Shown: positions 1 through 8,612, counted from the stretch's first letter. The stretch is 64,000 nucleotides of DNA from Bacteroidota bacterium (GCA_018830105.1 JAHJTC010000016.1:1-64000), one strand, 5' to 3'. The notes: generated by a model from the sequence alone, not told the origin. Numbers and translations: made by a program.

Positions 1-45
1 AAGCTCGTTTCGTTCTTCTAATGTTAATGTTACTTTGTATCTCAT
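1..45 (-). CDS. IS630-type transposase, N-terminal fragment (runs off window)
   Basis: Only the first 15 codons are inside the window. They translate to MRYKVTLTLEERNEL, which resembles the opening of IS630-family (Tc1/mariner-like DDE) transposases, where this segment leads into the helix-turn-helix DNA-binding part. The ATG is at 45-43 on the minus strand and the frame is open to the window edge. The remainder, including the DDE residues, cannot be seen, so whether the element is intact is unknown. A 28-bp palindrome lies 48 bp upstream. Confidence 0.55.
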   Translation of the reverse strand, partial: MRYKVTLTLEERNEL

Positions 46-93
46 ATGGTTTTTTGCCAAAGATACAAAAAACAAATAAAACGTCAATTGAAA

Positions 94-121
94 GTTGACA
101 TGACACTAGTGTCATGTCAAC
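94..121. repeat. 28-bp perfect palindrome upstream of the transposase
   Basis: Each 14-nt arm reads GTTGACATGACACT and the arms meet without a spacer at a central CTAG. It sits 48 bp upstream of the transposase start. IS630 elements insert at TA and carry terminal inverted repeats, so one reading is an element end (arm beginning GTGTCATG) abutting a second copy of the same end across a central TA. An operator for the transposase is the alternative. Confidence 0.6.
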
Positions 122-323
122 ACTACTTTAGCCGGCCCAAGGCTTGATCTTTTTCCTCATATCTTCAAAATAAATCCTTTACTTAGCTATGGCTATGCGC
201 AGATTTTCTTTTTCGATCTGAGAAAAAATCGCTGCGACTTAACCGACACAGTAGCATTGACACGACACAAGTTGGCGCTTTGGTTGGTTGATAAAGTCGG
301 CGATGCACTATAATACCTGATCA

Positions 324-356
324 TAAAAAAAGCCGGAACAGCATGTCCCGGCTTTT
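324..356 (-). terminator. Intrinsic terminator of the acyl-CoA/ETF operon
   Basis: Read on the minus strand, a GC-rich hairpin (AAAAGCCGG pairing with CCGGCTTTT, extended by further pairs around one A-C mismatch) is followed by a run of seven T. It lies about 20 bp after the etfA stop codon and closes the operon that starts near 8440. Confidence 0.85.
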
Positions 357-376
357 GCAAATGTCGTTTTTGTTGT

Positions 377-1345
377 TTATGATTTCAACTCCTTTGCTGC
401 TTCAATGAATTGTGGCAGCACTTTGAAAACATCACCAACAATGCCATAATCTGCAGCTTCGAAGATTGGTGCTTCGGGATCTTTATTAACAGCCACAATT
501 ACTTTTGACGAACTTACGCCACCCAGATGCTGAATAGCGCCCGAAATACCAAAAGCAAAATACAGATTGGGGGCAATAATTTTGCCTGTTTGTCCAACAT
601 GCTCTGCATGAGGCCGCCAGCCTTCATCGGATACCGGCCGCGAACAAGCTGTTCCGGCACCAAGGATTTCTGCCAGGTCTTCAAGCTGTCCCCAGTTCTC
701 AGCAGCTTTCATGCCCCGGCCTCCCGAAACCACAATTTCAGCATCCTGCAATAATATTTTGCCGGTTACTTTATTGGTGGCTTCGATATTGGTCACAAAA
801 TCAGCTGCCGAAAGTCCGGCATCAAAGGCTTCGACAACTGTTTCAACAGTTTTTTCGATCAACTGGAAAGAATTTGGAGCGAGCGTAAGTACCTTATTGA
901 CTGATTTAACTTCAATATGTGCAAAAGCTTTGCTCGTAAAGACCATTTTCTTCACCACAAAAGGCTCAGTACTAACAGGAAGTCCCTGAACAGCACTTAC
1001 CAGACCGGCTTTCATGCGCACAGCTAAGCGGGGCGAAACAGCTTTTCCGAGGTTGTTGTTGGCCATCACCACGATGCTGGCGTTTGATTTAGCTGCTGCT
1101 TCGGCCAAAGCTATAGCAATAGCGCGATTGTCAAGTGTTTTATAAAGCTCGTTATTGTCCGACATCACTTTGCTGATGCCGTAGTTTCCGAGCTTGCCGA
1201 GTTCTGTTTCGTCCACTTTTCCCAGCGAAATAGCAGTTACGGGAAGCTGAAGGCTTTCAGCAAGTTTTGTGGCATAAGAAGCCAACTCAAAGCTAATTTT
1301 CTTGAGTTTTCCGTCCCAGTTTTCAATATATACTAATACTGACAT
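377..1345 (-). CDS. etfA: Electron transfer flavoprotein subunit alpha
   Basis: EtfA pairs with EtfB to carry electrons from acyl-CoA dehydrogenases to the respiratory chain (or, in bifurcating forms, between acyl-CoA and ferredoxin). The protein has 322 residues, normal for the family. The N-terminal alpha/beta domain (about 1-190) is followed by the FAD-binding C-terminal domain (about 195-320), recognisable by VVSGGRGM, the SRPVSDEGW segment and the GQTGKIIAPNLYFAFGISGAIQH segment that binds FAD. It is the last gene of the operon, 19 bp after etfB and just before a terminator. Whether it is a bifurcating type cannot be told from inspection alone. Confidence 0.95.
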   Translation of the reverse strand: MSVLVYIENWDGKLKKISFELASYATKLAESLQLPVTAISLGKVDETELGKLGNYGISKVMSDNNELYKTLDNRAIAIALAEAAAKSNASIVVMANNNLGKAVSPRLAVRMKAGLVSAVQGLPVSTEPFVVKKMVFTSKAFAHIEVKSVNKVLTLAPNSFQLIEKTVETVVEAFDAGLSAADFVTNIEATNKVTGKILLQDAEIVVSGGRGMKAAENWGQLEDLAEILGAGTACSRPVSDEGWRPHAEHVGQTGKIIAPNLYFAFGISGAIQHLGGVSSSKVIVAVNKDPEAPIFEAADYGIVGDVFKVLPQFIEAAKELKS

Positions 1346-1364
1346 AATTCTTTTTTCTTAGGTT

Positions 1365-2108
1365 TTACAATACTTTGGCTTCTTCATGCAAGAGTCTGAT
1401 AACTTCTGCGGCTTGCTCTTCGTCTATCATTTTGCAGGCGGCTTTTGGCGCAGGCAGTTCAAAACTGTTATAGGCAGTTAATGCTTCCGCTTCAACAGGA
1501 GCAATAACATTTAAGGGTTTTTTGCGAGCCATCATAATACCCCTCATTGCCGGAATGCGTGGTTCTTTGGCAATGCCTTTTTGCACCACAGCCAGCAAAG
1601 GCAAATCCATTTTCAGTGTTTGCGATCCGCCGTCAATTTCCCTGCTGATTTTGAGGGCATCGTTGTCAATATCAATACCTGAAACTGCTGACACCGATTT
1701 GCGGTCGAGTAGCTCTGCCAGCATGCCTCCAACGGCAGCACCATTATAATCAGCTGCTTCAATACCAGCCAGCACCAGCTCATAATCTTTTGCTACTTCA
1801 GCCAACTGGCGGGCAACATAAAATGCGTCAAGCGGATCTGCATCGATGCGTATGGCTTCGTCGGCGCCAACAGCAAGTGCTTTTCGCAAAGTGCCTTCGG
1901 TAATGGCTCGGCCAACATTGGCTACAACAATACTGTCGATTTTTCCGGCATGGGCTTCTTTTAGCTCCATGGCACGGGTAAGTGCCAGCTCGTCCCAGGG
2001 ATTAATAATCCATTGTACACCGCTGGCGTCAAAGGCCGTGTTATCGGCATTGAATTTAATTTTTGTGGTAGTGTCGGGCACATTACCTATAAGAACAAGT
2101 ATTTTCAT
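1365..2108 (-). CDS. etfB: Electron transfer flavoprotein subunit beta
   Basis: The 247-residue product matches the EtfB/FixA family, which forms the heterodimer with EtfA and in most members binds AMP. Family features visible are the opening MKILVLIGNVPDTTTKIKF, the WIINPWDELALTRAMELKE segment near residue 35 and the VLAGIEAADYNGAAVGGMLAELL segment, which matches the adenine-nucleotide loop region of the family. The carboxy end contains PAMRGIMMARKKPL, also typical. It precedes etfA by 19 bp and follows the acyl-CoA dehydrogenase by 126 bp. That gap contains a TATATTTG element, so etfBA may also be transcribed on their own. Confidence 0.95.
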   Translation of the reverse strand: MKILVLIGNVPDTTTKIKFNADNTAFDASGVQWIINPWDELALTRAMELKEAHAGKIDSIVVANVGRAITEGTLRKALAVGADEAIRIDADPLDAFYVARQLAEVAKDYELVLAGIEAADYNGAAVGGMLAELLDRKSVSAVSGIDIDNDALKISREIDGGSQTLKMDLPLLAVVQKGIAKEPRIPAMRGIMMARKKPLNVIAPVEAEALTAYNSFELPAPKAACKMIDEEQAAEVIRLLHEEAKVL

Positions 2109-2145
2109 AGTGTATGATTTAATTTCAAAATATCGGATAAGGCCA

Positions 2146-2153
2146 CAAATATA
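2146..2153 (-). promoter_or_regulatory. Candidate -7 element for etfBA
   Basis: On the minus strand the sequence reads TATATTTG, matching the Bacteroidota -7 consensus TAnnTTTG, 38 bp before the etfB start. No convincing -33 TTG is seen at the usual spacing, so this is a weak internal promoter call. Confidence 0.4.
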
Positions 2154-2234
2154 ATAACTCTTGTTGTTTCGCTACACCGAATTTTAATAGTTCAAAAGTG
2201 GGCAGTAGTCTGCTGGAAAATTTTTGAAGCGATG

Positions 2235-3374
2235 TTATTTCAACAAATCCCTCGAAATCACAATCTTCTGAATTTCGGAAGTGCCCTCATAAATTTGTGT
2301 CAGCTTGGCTTCACGCATCAGGCGTTCCACATGGTATTCTTTAACATAGCCATAGCCGCCATGAATTTGAACTGCTTCTGTAGTCACTTCCATTGCGATA
2401 TCGGCAGCATATTGTTTGGCCATTGCGCTTGCCACGCCATAAGGTTTTCCCTGATCTTTGAGCCAGGCTGCCTTGAGGCACAGATGACGTGCATTTTCAA
2501 CTTTCACAGCCATATCGGCCAGTTTAAAGGCAATGGCCTGATGATTGCCTATTTCAGTGCCAAAAGCTTTGCGCTCTTTGGCGTAGGCAACGGATCTTTC
2601 CAGCGCACCCGAAGCAAGGCCCAATGCCTGTGCAGCTATACCAATACGACCACCTTCGAGCACTTTCATGGCAAACTTAAAACCAAAGCCATCTTCTCCA
2701 ATGCGATTTTCTTTGGGAACTTTTACATCGCTGAACATGACCGAATGGGTGTCGGAGCTGCGCATGCCCATTTTGTCTTCATGAGGCCCAATGCTAATGC
2801 CAGGGCTGTTTCTTTCCACGATAAAGGCGTTGATGCCCTTGTGTTTTTTCTCGGGATGTGTTTGGGCAATTAAAATATACGTTGAGGCCGAGTTTCCATT
2901 GGTTATCCAATTTTTTGTGCCATTGACCAGATAATAGTCGCCTTTATCTTCGGCTGTTGTGCGCTGACTGGTAGCATCTGATCCGGCTTCCGGTTCTGAC
3001 AAAAGAAAAGCACCAAGAACTGAACCGCTTGCGAGGGGTTTAAGGTATTTTTGTTTTTGTTCTTCTGTTGCAAAAGCCTCTACGCCATAACAAACCAGCG
3101 AATTGTTTACCGAAACGATCACACTGGCAGAAGCATCTACTTTACTTAATTCTTCCATAGCAAGCACATAAGATACCGTATCCATACCACTTCCATCATA
3201 TTTTGGATCGGTCATGATGCCCATAAAACCCAGCTCTGCCAGATTTTTTACATGCTGAGTTGGGAATTCCGCCTTGTTGTCGCGTTCGATTACATCTTTA
3301 ATAAGTTCGCGCTGTGCATAGTCGCGGGCGGCTTGCTGGATCATCAGCTGCTCTTCGGTTAATTCAAAATTCAT
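2235..3374 (-). CDS. bcd: Acyl-CoA dehydrogenase, short-chain (butyryl-CoA type)
   Basis: A 379-residue FAD enzyme that oxidises an acyl-CoA to the trans-2-enoyl-CoA and passes electrons to ETF. The FAD/substrate loop AFLLSEPEAGSDA lies near residue 125, the middle beta domain carries WITNG, and the C-terminal helical domain ends with QIYEGTSEIQ. The Glu of YEGT (residue 363) is the catalytic base position of short- and medium-chain enzymes. It sits directly upstream of etfBA and downstream of crotonase, 3-hydroxyacyl-CoA dehydrogenase and thiolase genes, which favours butyryl-CoA as substrate. Other C4-C6 acyl-CoAs are possible; the gene symbol is an inference from context. Confidence 0.88.
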   Translation of the reverse strand: MNFELTEEQLMIQQAARDYAQRELIKDVIERDNKAEFPTQHVKNLAELGFMGIMTDPKYDGSGMDTVSYVLAMEELSKVDASASVIVSVNNSLVCYGVEAFATEEQKQKYLKPLASGSVLGAFLLSEPEAGSDATSQRTTAEDKGDYYLVNGTKNWITNGNSASTYILIAQTHPEKKHKGINAFIVERNSPGISIGPHEDKMGMRSSDTHSVMFSDVKVPKENRIGEDGFGFKFAMKVLEGGRIGIAAQALGLASGALERSVAYAKERKAFGTEIGNHQAIAFKLADMAVKVENARHLCLKAAWLKDQGKPYGVASAMAKQYAADIAMEVTTEAVQIHGGYGYVKEYHVERLMREAKLTQIYEGTSEIQKIVISRDLLK

Positions 3375-3411
3375 GGTGTTATTTGTCTTAATTAGTAATA
3401 ATTTATTATAG

Positions 3412-4353
3412 CTATCCTATTGACAGATAGTTTATTTCATCTTTTGCTTTTGCGTAATCTTCGATAATTTCTTGCATTATTTCCGCAGCTGATTTTACTT
3501 CATGGATGAGTGCTGCCACTTGTCCAATCTCCAGCTCTCCTTCTTCGAGCTCGCCCTCAAACATGCCTTTTTTGGCACGTGCTCTTCCGAGTATTTCTTT
3601 TAAAACCTCCCGATCAGCACCAGCCAGTTCAGCAGATTTTACTTTTTTATAAAACGAATTTTTCAGTAATCTAACCGGAACGAGCTGTTTCATAGTCAGG
3701 TCAGTGGCTCCGTCTCCTGCTTCCAGAATGGCTTGTTTAAAAGCCTGATGCGCCGACGACTCTTCGGAAGCAGCAAAGCGCGAGCCTATCTGAACGCCAT
3801 CAGCCCCCAGGGCAAAAGCGGCTAACATTTGTCTGCCGGTTGCGATACCTCCGGCAGCAATCACCGGAATATTTACGGTTTCTTTGATAAGTGGAATCAG
3901 CGTAAAGGTGGTGGTTTCTTCCGACCCGTTATGACCGCCAGCCTCAAAACCTTCGGCAACAATGGCATCCACACCGGCCTCTTCTGCTTTGCGGGCAAAT
4001 TTTTGATTGGCAATCACATGAACGACCATACGCCCATGCGATTTCAGCAGTTGGGTGTATTTGGCCGGGTTTCCTGCCGAAGTGAACACAACAGGCACGT
4101 CTTCGCGCAGAATGATTTGTATAAGCTCGTCGGTTTGCGGATATAGCAAGGGCACATTTACACCAAAAGGCTTATTGGTGGCAGCTTTGCACTTACGGAT
4201 ATGCTCTTCAAGCACCTCCGGATACATCGAACCGGCACCAATCAATCCAAGTCCGCCTGAGTTACTCACTGCGGACGCCAATTTCCAGCCGCTGCACCAG
4301 ATCATGCCGGCCTGAATGATGGGGTACTTTATACCGAAAAGCGAATTTATCAT
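3412..4353 (-). CDS. Nitronate monooxygenase / FabK-like FMN protein
   Basis: This 313-residue TIM-barrel flavoprotein belongs to the 2-nitropropane dioxygenase/FabK superfamily. Visible features are the N-terminal GIKYPIIQAGM strand and loop, the AEGFEAGGHNG motif whose His (residue 141) is the catalytic position of both nitronate monooxygenases and FabK, and the FMN-phosphate loop AAGGIATGRQMLAAFALGADGVQIGSRF. FabK reduces enoyl-ACP in fatty-acid synthesis; nitronate monooxygenases oxidise toxic alkyl nitronates. Inspection cannot separate the two, and similar proteins are often annotated either way. It lies in the acyl-CoA operon between elbB (10 bp upstream) and the acyl-CoA dehydrogenase, so a role on an enoyl thioester or in detoxification is inferred, not shown. 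Confidence 0.82.
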   Translation of the reverse strand: MINSLFGIKYPIIQAGMIWCSGWKLASAVSNSGGLGLIGAGSMYPEVLEEHIRKCKAATNKPFGVNVPLLYPQTDELIQIILREDVPVVFTSAGNPAKYTQLLKSHGRMVVHVIANQKFARKAEEAGVDAIVAEGFEAGGHNGSEETTTFTLIPLIKETVNIPVIAAGGIATGRQMLAAFALGADGVQIGSRFAASEESSAHQAFKQAILEAGDGATDLTMKQLVPVRLLKNSFYKKVKSAELAGADREVLKEILGRARAKKGMFEGELEEGELEIGQVAALIHEVKSAAEIMQEIIEDYAKAKDEINYLSIG

Positions 4354-4363
4354 AAAGCCAGGT

Positions 4364-5029
4364 TTATTCCTCTTCCGCTCCGTTCATACTTTTCAGTATG
4401 GCATCCACAATATTGTAGGCGCCGTCCCAGATGTCGGTGATAGTAGCCTCGAGCATATAGCAGGGTGTTGTGAATACCAGATTGGTCGCATCAAATACCA
4501 CATCGCCATGCTCGGTTAGCACATGCGATCCTCCCATGCTTTCAATCACATCAATAGTGGCCTGATCTGAACCAATGGTTACATCTATTTCGCCAAGCAC
4601 CTTTACCACGAAGGTAGGAGTGATGCACATGGCACCAATAGGTTTTTTGGCGACATGCATGCTTTTGATTGCCCGGGCAACTTCCGGGTTCACGCTGGCA
4701 TTAGCGCCCTCGATGGCTACCGTGGAGAGGTTTTTGGCTGCTCCAAACCCACCCGGAAAAAGAATAGCATCAAAATCAACTTCCTTAAATTCACTCAAGG
4801 GCTTGATATCACCACGGGCGATACGTGCCGATTCAATGAGAACATTACGTTTTTCGGGCATTTCCTCTCCCGTGAGGTGATTGATTACATGATGCTGATC
4901 GATATCCGGAGCAAAGCATTGGTATTCGGCTCCGGCCTGAGCAATGGCAAGCATAGCCAGTGTTGCTTCATGGATTTCGGCACCGTCGTAAACACCACAT
5001 CCGGCCAAAACAACTGCAAATTTCTTCAT
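4364..5029 (-). CDS. elbB: ElbB-like DJ-1/PfpI family glyoxalase-type protein
   Basis: The 221-residue product belongs to the DJ-1/PfpI superfamily and matches ElbB, whose E. coli form has weak glyoxalase activity and an unclear role in isoprenoid synthesis. The nucleophile elbow is GAMCITP with Cys135, and the conserved acidic partner is Glu18 in DGAEIHE. LFPGGFGAAKNL near residue 90 is another family block. It lies in the acyl-CoA operon, 20 bp after thiolase and 10 bp before the flavoprotein gene. Its presence there suggests protein or metabolite repair linked to acyl-CoA metabolism, but that is inference. Confidence 0.85.
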   Translation of the reverse strand: MKKFAVVLAGCGVYDGAEIHEATLAMLAIAQAGAEYQCFAPDIDQHHVINHLTGEEMPEKRNVLIESARIARGDIKPLSEFKEVDFDAILFPGGFGAAKNLSTVAIEGANASVNPEVARAIKSMHVAKKPIGAMCITPTFVVKVLGEIDVTIGSDQATIDVIESMGGSHVLTEHGDVVFDATNLVFTTPCYMLEATITDIWDGAYNIVDAILKSMNGAEEE

Positions 5030-5049
5030 AAACTATTTTTTTTGGTTTG

Positions 5050-6285
5050 TTATCCTCTTTTATAAACAATAGCAACTACCGTAACATCATCGCCGCCCAT
5101 ATTGATGGTCAAACCATAAGGACGATCGGCTGGCAAATTAAGCTGTGCCTGTCCGGCATTTCCGGTCAGTTGTTGCCAAATCGTTACGGCCTGATGTACT
5201 CCGGTGGCACCTGTTGGATGACCCCATCCGATTAATCCACCGGTGGTGTTCATCGGCATGGCTCCGTTGCGGGCAGTGTTTCCTGCTGCTACATATTCGG
5301 CTCCTTTGCCTTTTTCGGCAAGGCCAAGTGCTTCTACGGCAAGCAGACCAGCAATGCTAAAACAGTCGTGGGTTTCGACAGTAGCCACCTGATCGATGGT
5401 GATACCGGCCTTGGCCAATGCCTGCTCCGCAGCTTTTTTGATGGTAGTGAGCTCAACCGGATCAATGGGATCTTTGGTAATATTGCGCGTTACCTGCGCC
5501 CAGCCGGCGATTTCAACGGCCTGTGATTTAGCTATTCCCAGCTTTTGCAGGCCTTGCTCTGAAGCCACAATAATTCCGGAGGCTCCATCGGAAACCTTGG
5601 AGCAGTCGAGCACATTCAGGTGCTCTACGAAAGCCTTGCCGTTGGGTTTCATTTTATCGTATGAGCCTGCCAGATCGGGATTGGTATTGTGGTTTTCCTG
5701 CGCATCCGGATCAAGTCTGGCATGCTCCATCGCATTTACAAACCATTGTTTCATGCCATTACGTGCGTAATCGTAGCCGTATTTTTCGTAATAGACACCA
5801 GCGCGATCAGAAAACTGACCCGGAAAGAAATAGGCGTGGCCTGTTTTTCGGTTTTTAAACCAGCCGGCTCCTGCTAAAATATCGGCTCCGTAAATGGCTT
5901 TCACCGTATTTTGAACTTCCACGCCCAACGACAAAACCACATCGGCACTTTCCGAAAGCACCGAACGCATGGCCGAAATCAGCGACAAACCTCCTGAGGC
6001 ACAGGCGCCTTCAACGCTTAACGAAGGTTTATTTTCGAGCTGATCATCAACCAGTGCGGCAAAACCACCTAAATGCGCTTGCTTGTTAAAACGAGCCGCC
6101 ATGAAATTGCCAATGACAGTTTCGTCAATTTTAGCGGCATCGCCAATTTGTTTTACAACGCCTTTGCCGGCTTCGCTAATGTAGTGCTCGATGCCAGGTC
6201 GTTCTTTTTTTGGATTGAATTCTTTACGGCCGGTTCCCATTGAAATGGTATTGTAACCGGCGGTCATATAGAGTTTTTTTGGCAT
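5050..6285 (-). CDS. Thiolase (acetyl-CoA acetyltransferase, SCP2-thiolase-like)
   Basis: A 411-residue thiolase-fold enzyme expected to cleave or form 3-ketoacyl-CoA. The nucleophile Cys95 is in SVEGACASGG; ETHDCFS and the GGLIGWGHPTGATG block supply the second and third active-site loops. The canonical C-terminal CxG loop of biosynthetic and degradative thiolases is replaced by NMGGDDVTVV without Cys, which places it with the SCP2-thiolase-like group, where HDCF is thought to provide the second Cys. It follows the 3-hydroxyacyl-CoA dehydrogenase by 18 bp and closes the beta-oxidation set. Direction (thiolysis or acetoacetyl-CoA formation) and chain length cannot be told. Confidence 0.88.
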   Translation of the reverse strand: MPKKLYMTAGYNTISMGTGRKEFNPKKERPGIEHYISEAGKGVVKQIGDAAKIDETVIGNFMAARFNKQAHLGGFAALVDDQLENKPSLSVEGACASGGLSLISAMRSVLSESADVVLSLGVEVQNTVKAIYGADILAGAGWFKNRKTGHAYFFPGQFSDRAGVYYEKYGYDYARNGMKQWFVNAMEHARLDPDAQENHNTNPDLAGSYDKMKPNGKAFVEHLNVLDCSKVSDGASGIIVASEQGLQKLGIAKSQAVEIAGWAQVTRNITKDPIDPVELTTIKKAAEQALAKAGITIDQVATVETHDCFSIAGLLAVEALGLAEKGKGAEYVAAGNTARNGAMPMNTTGGLIGWGHPTGATGVHQAVTIWQQLTGNAGQAQLNLPADRPYGLTINMGGDDVTVVAIVYKRG

Positions 6286-6303
6286 TATTATCAGTTTTTG
6301 GCG

Positions 6304-7641
6304 TTAAGCAAAATAGTTATTTACTGGTCCGTAGGCATGGAAAAAGCCCGTAAGCATCACAGTATTTACATCATTGTGATTGTTGGCAACACCATCACTT
6401 ACGAGTTTACGCCCGATGGCATCGGAATTTTTGCCGTATTTTACTGCCAGCTTTGCACCAAAACCATCAGACAGTTTCATGGCTTCAAAATAAGGAATAA
6501 AATGACTGTCTTTGTCGGCAATACGCACGGCGGCTTTCCATGGTTTGTAGTTTTCGGGCAGCTCTCCCAGCTTTTGGTCGCATTTTCCGGAAAAACTTTC
6601 CAGACTTATATAGGCTTTTTGAGTCGGGTCGTAAACAGCAGTAATGAACCCTTTTTCATATTTCAGGAAACCGTCTTTTTGGGCGCCGCTCGACATTTGT
6701 CCGCCCTTAACACTCAGAGCTATCATCTGATCCAGCAGATCGCTATGTAAATCTTCATCCTGCATGTGAGGATTCATCACCTTCATAATAAACTGAACCA
6801 CATCAATGCCTACATAATCAATAAGTTGAAAAATTCCCATCGGGCGAACCAAAAAATCCTGGCTCACTTTATTCACCATATATATAGCCTCAGGTAAGGG
6901 CCGGTCGCCAGCCAGCTCAAGTGCTTGATTTATCCCATAAATGGCATCGCGCATAAAATGGCCGTTTCCAATAAATCCAGCGATATCATTGCTTGGAACA
7001 ACCACTTTGCGCAGTGCTTTAGCATAGTCAAGCGCAAATTGATTCATTTGGGGATCAGTGGATTTGGTCACGATGAGTTCAACCAGTTTTTGCACGGCTG
7101 GCGGATTGTAAAAATGGAAGCCCAATACCCTGCCATTCAAGCCGGCTTCGGATTCGATCAGGTGGATCGGTACCGAAGAAGTGTTGGTGAAAACCCAGGG
7201 CTTATTGGGGTTATGTTCATCAATTTGTTTCAGGATCTTTACTTTTAAGGCCTTATTTTCGGTCACAGCTTCAAAAACCAAGTTGGCGTGATAGGCTGTT
7301 TCCATCGCCGTTGTAGGTCTAACGAGCTTCAACACATCATTGACATATTGATCGATGATGTCGTAATTTTCTATCAGATCAGTCCTGTCGGCATATAACT
7401 GACGGAGTTGTATCGTTTTTTTCTCAGCTATTTTAAGCACCTGTGCACGCAGGTAATCCATTAACCCGGCCAGACCTTCGTCTGAAAGGTCGATGGCATT
7501 GAGCACAAAAGTTTTTCCTTTATTTTCGGGTTTCAGGCTTATATCGGCCATTTCAACGGCAGTGAGCAGGAGTATTCCACTGCCCATTTTACCGGCAGCA
7601 CCAAGTACTGCCACCTGCTGTAATCGTTCGTCGTAAGTCAT
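6304..7641 (-). CDS. 3-hydroxyacyl-CoA dehydrogenase, long form
   Basis: The NAD-dependent enzyme oxidises (S)-3-hydroxyacyl-CoA to 3-ketoacyl-CoA. The Rossmann loop VLGAAGKMGSG lies near residue 12, NTSSVPIHLI and the catalytic-His segment GRVLGFHFYNPP near residues 155-180, and the C-terminal domain contains NDIAGFIGN. At 445 residues it is about 150 longer than the usual single-domain HBD enzymes (about 285-300): extra sequence lies after the glycine loop (about residues 25-105) and at the carboxy end. It sits 23 bp after crotonase and 18 bp before thiolase in the same operon. Confidence 0.88.
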   Translation of the reverse strand: MTYDERLQQVAVLGAAGKMGSGILLLTAVEMADISLKPENKGKTFVLNAIDLSDEGLAGLMDYLRAQVLKIAEKKTIQLRQLYADRTDLIENYDIIDQYVNDVLKLVRPTTAMETAYHANLVFEAVTENKALKVKILKQIDEHNPNKPWVFTNTSSVPIHLIESEAGLNGRVLGFHFYNPPAVQKLVELIVTKSTDPQMNQFALDYAKALRKVVVPSNDIAGFIGNGHFMRDAIYGINQALELAGDRPLPEAIYMVNKVSQDFLVRPMGIFQLIDYVGIDVVQFIMKVMNPHMQDEDLHSDLLDQMIALSVKGGQMSSGAQKDGFLKYEKGFITAVYDPTQKAYISLESFSGKCDQKLGELPENYKPWKAAVRIADKDSHFIPYFEAMKLSDGFGAKLAVKYGKNSDAIGRKLVSDGVANNHNDVNTVMLTGFFHAYGPVNNYFA

Positions 7642-7663
7642 AAATGAAGGGTTTTTAGATTTT

Positions 7664-8440
7664 TTACCATTTGGGTTTACGTTTTTCCAGAAAAGCTTTC
7701 ATGCCTTCCTCTCCTTCTGAGTTTTCGCCAAAGAGTGATCCAAAATGATCAGACTCAAGCAAACTGCCTGTTTCAAGATCTGTTTCCAGGGCTTTGCGTG
7801 TTAGGAGTTTTACTTTTTTAACGGCTTGAGAGCCTTTTTGCACAATAAGCATTGCCAAACGCATGCTTTCATCGATAAGCTCTTCGTGTTCAACTACTTT
7901 CTGAACAAGGCCAATGCGTAATGCTTCCCTGGCATCGATCATTTCGGCAGTGGTGAGCAAAAACAGGGCATTGCCTAAGCCAACCAATCTAGGCAGCCGT
8001 TGTGTGCCAGCGTAACCGGGAGTGAGACCCAGGTTTACTTCAGGTTGTCCAAATTTTGCTTTTACTGAGGCAATACGGAAATCGCAAGCCATCGCCAATT
8101 CCAGTCCGCCACCCAATGCAAATCCATTAATTGCGGCAATTACAGGGAATGGCAAAAGCTCCAGCGAGCGGAAAGTTTGCTGTCCGCGTCGTCCGAAAGC
8201 AGTGCCTTCCAGAGCAGTTTTGGAGACCATTTCGGCAATATCAGCTCCGGCAACAAAGGCCTTGCCCTCACCGGTGATAACCATCACACGAATCTCTGGA
8301 TCCTGCGATAATTGCTCGACCAGCCTGTCCATCTCTTCAAAAAATAATGAATTGAGGGCATTGAGTGCTTCTGGCCTTTTAATGGTTACCACAGCTATCC
8401 CATTTCGTATTTCAGTAGTTAAAATCTTGAAATCAGACAT
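7664..8440 (-). CDS. Enoyl-CoA hydratase (crotonase)
   Basis: The 258-residue crotonase hydrates trans-2-enoyl-CoA. Both catalytic glutamates of the family are present: Glu114 in GGGLELAMACDF and Glu134 in GQPEVNLGLTPG. The oxyanion-hole segments are AFVAGADIAEM near residue 65 and NGFALGGG near 106. It is the first gene of the eight-gene minus operon that ends with etfA; a TATATTTG element lies about 25 bp upstream. With thiolase, hydroxyacyl-CoA dehydrogenase and acyl-CoA dehydrogenase it forms a full C4 cycle. Crotonyl-CoA is the likely substrate given these neighbours. Confidence 0.92.
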   Translation of the reverse strand: MSDFKILTTEIRNGIAVVTIKRPEALNALNSLFFEEMDRLVEQLSQDPEIRVMVITGEGKAFVAGADIAEMVSKTALEGTAFGRRGQQTFRSLELLPFPVIAAINGFALGGGLELAMACDFRIASVKAKFGQPEVNLGLTPGYAGTQRLPRLVGLGNALFLLTTAEMIDAREALRIGLVQKVVEHEELIDESMRLAMLIVQKGSQAVKKVKLLTRKALETDLETGSLLESDHFGSLFGENSEGEEGMKAFLEKRKPKW

Positions 8441-8464
8441 GAAATTTTGTTTTTATTTTGTTGT

Positions 8465-8472
8465 CAAATATA
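8465..8472 (-). promoter_or_regulatory. Candidate -7 element of the acyl-CoA operon
   Basis: The minus strand reads TATATTTG, matching TAnnTTTG, 24 bp upstream of the crotonase start. No TTG at the usual 17-23 bp spacing is evident. The position before the first gene of the operon supports the call. Confidence 0.45.
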
Positions 8473-8612
8473 AAGAGATTTCTTCAATTTGGCCTAATTA
8501 CAATCGATTTCGGAAGACAAATTGTGTATTTTAAAAGCGTTAATATGCATCAATTGCGATAAATACATACGTATTTAACATTGTTTTAGTATTTTTTTAA
8601 AAGGGTTTAAAT

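Noticed and set aside
110..313. A 67-codon open stretch on plus between the palindrome and the first operon's terminator
   Set aside because: It has no start codon, no recognised family and ends before the terminator. A gene remnant is possible, but an open run of this length is also expected by chance.
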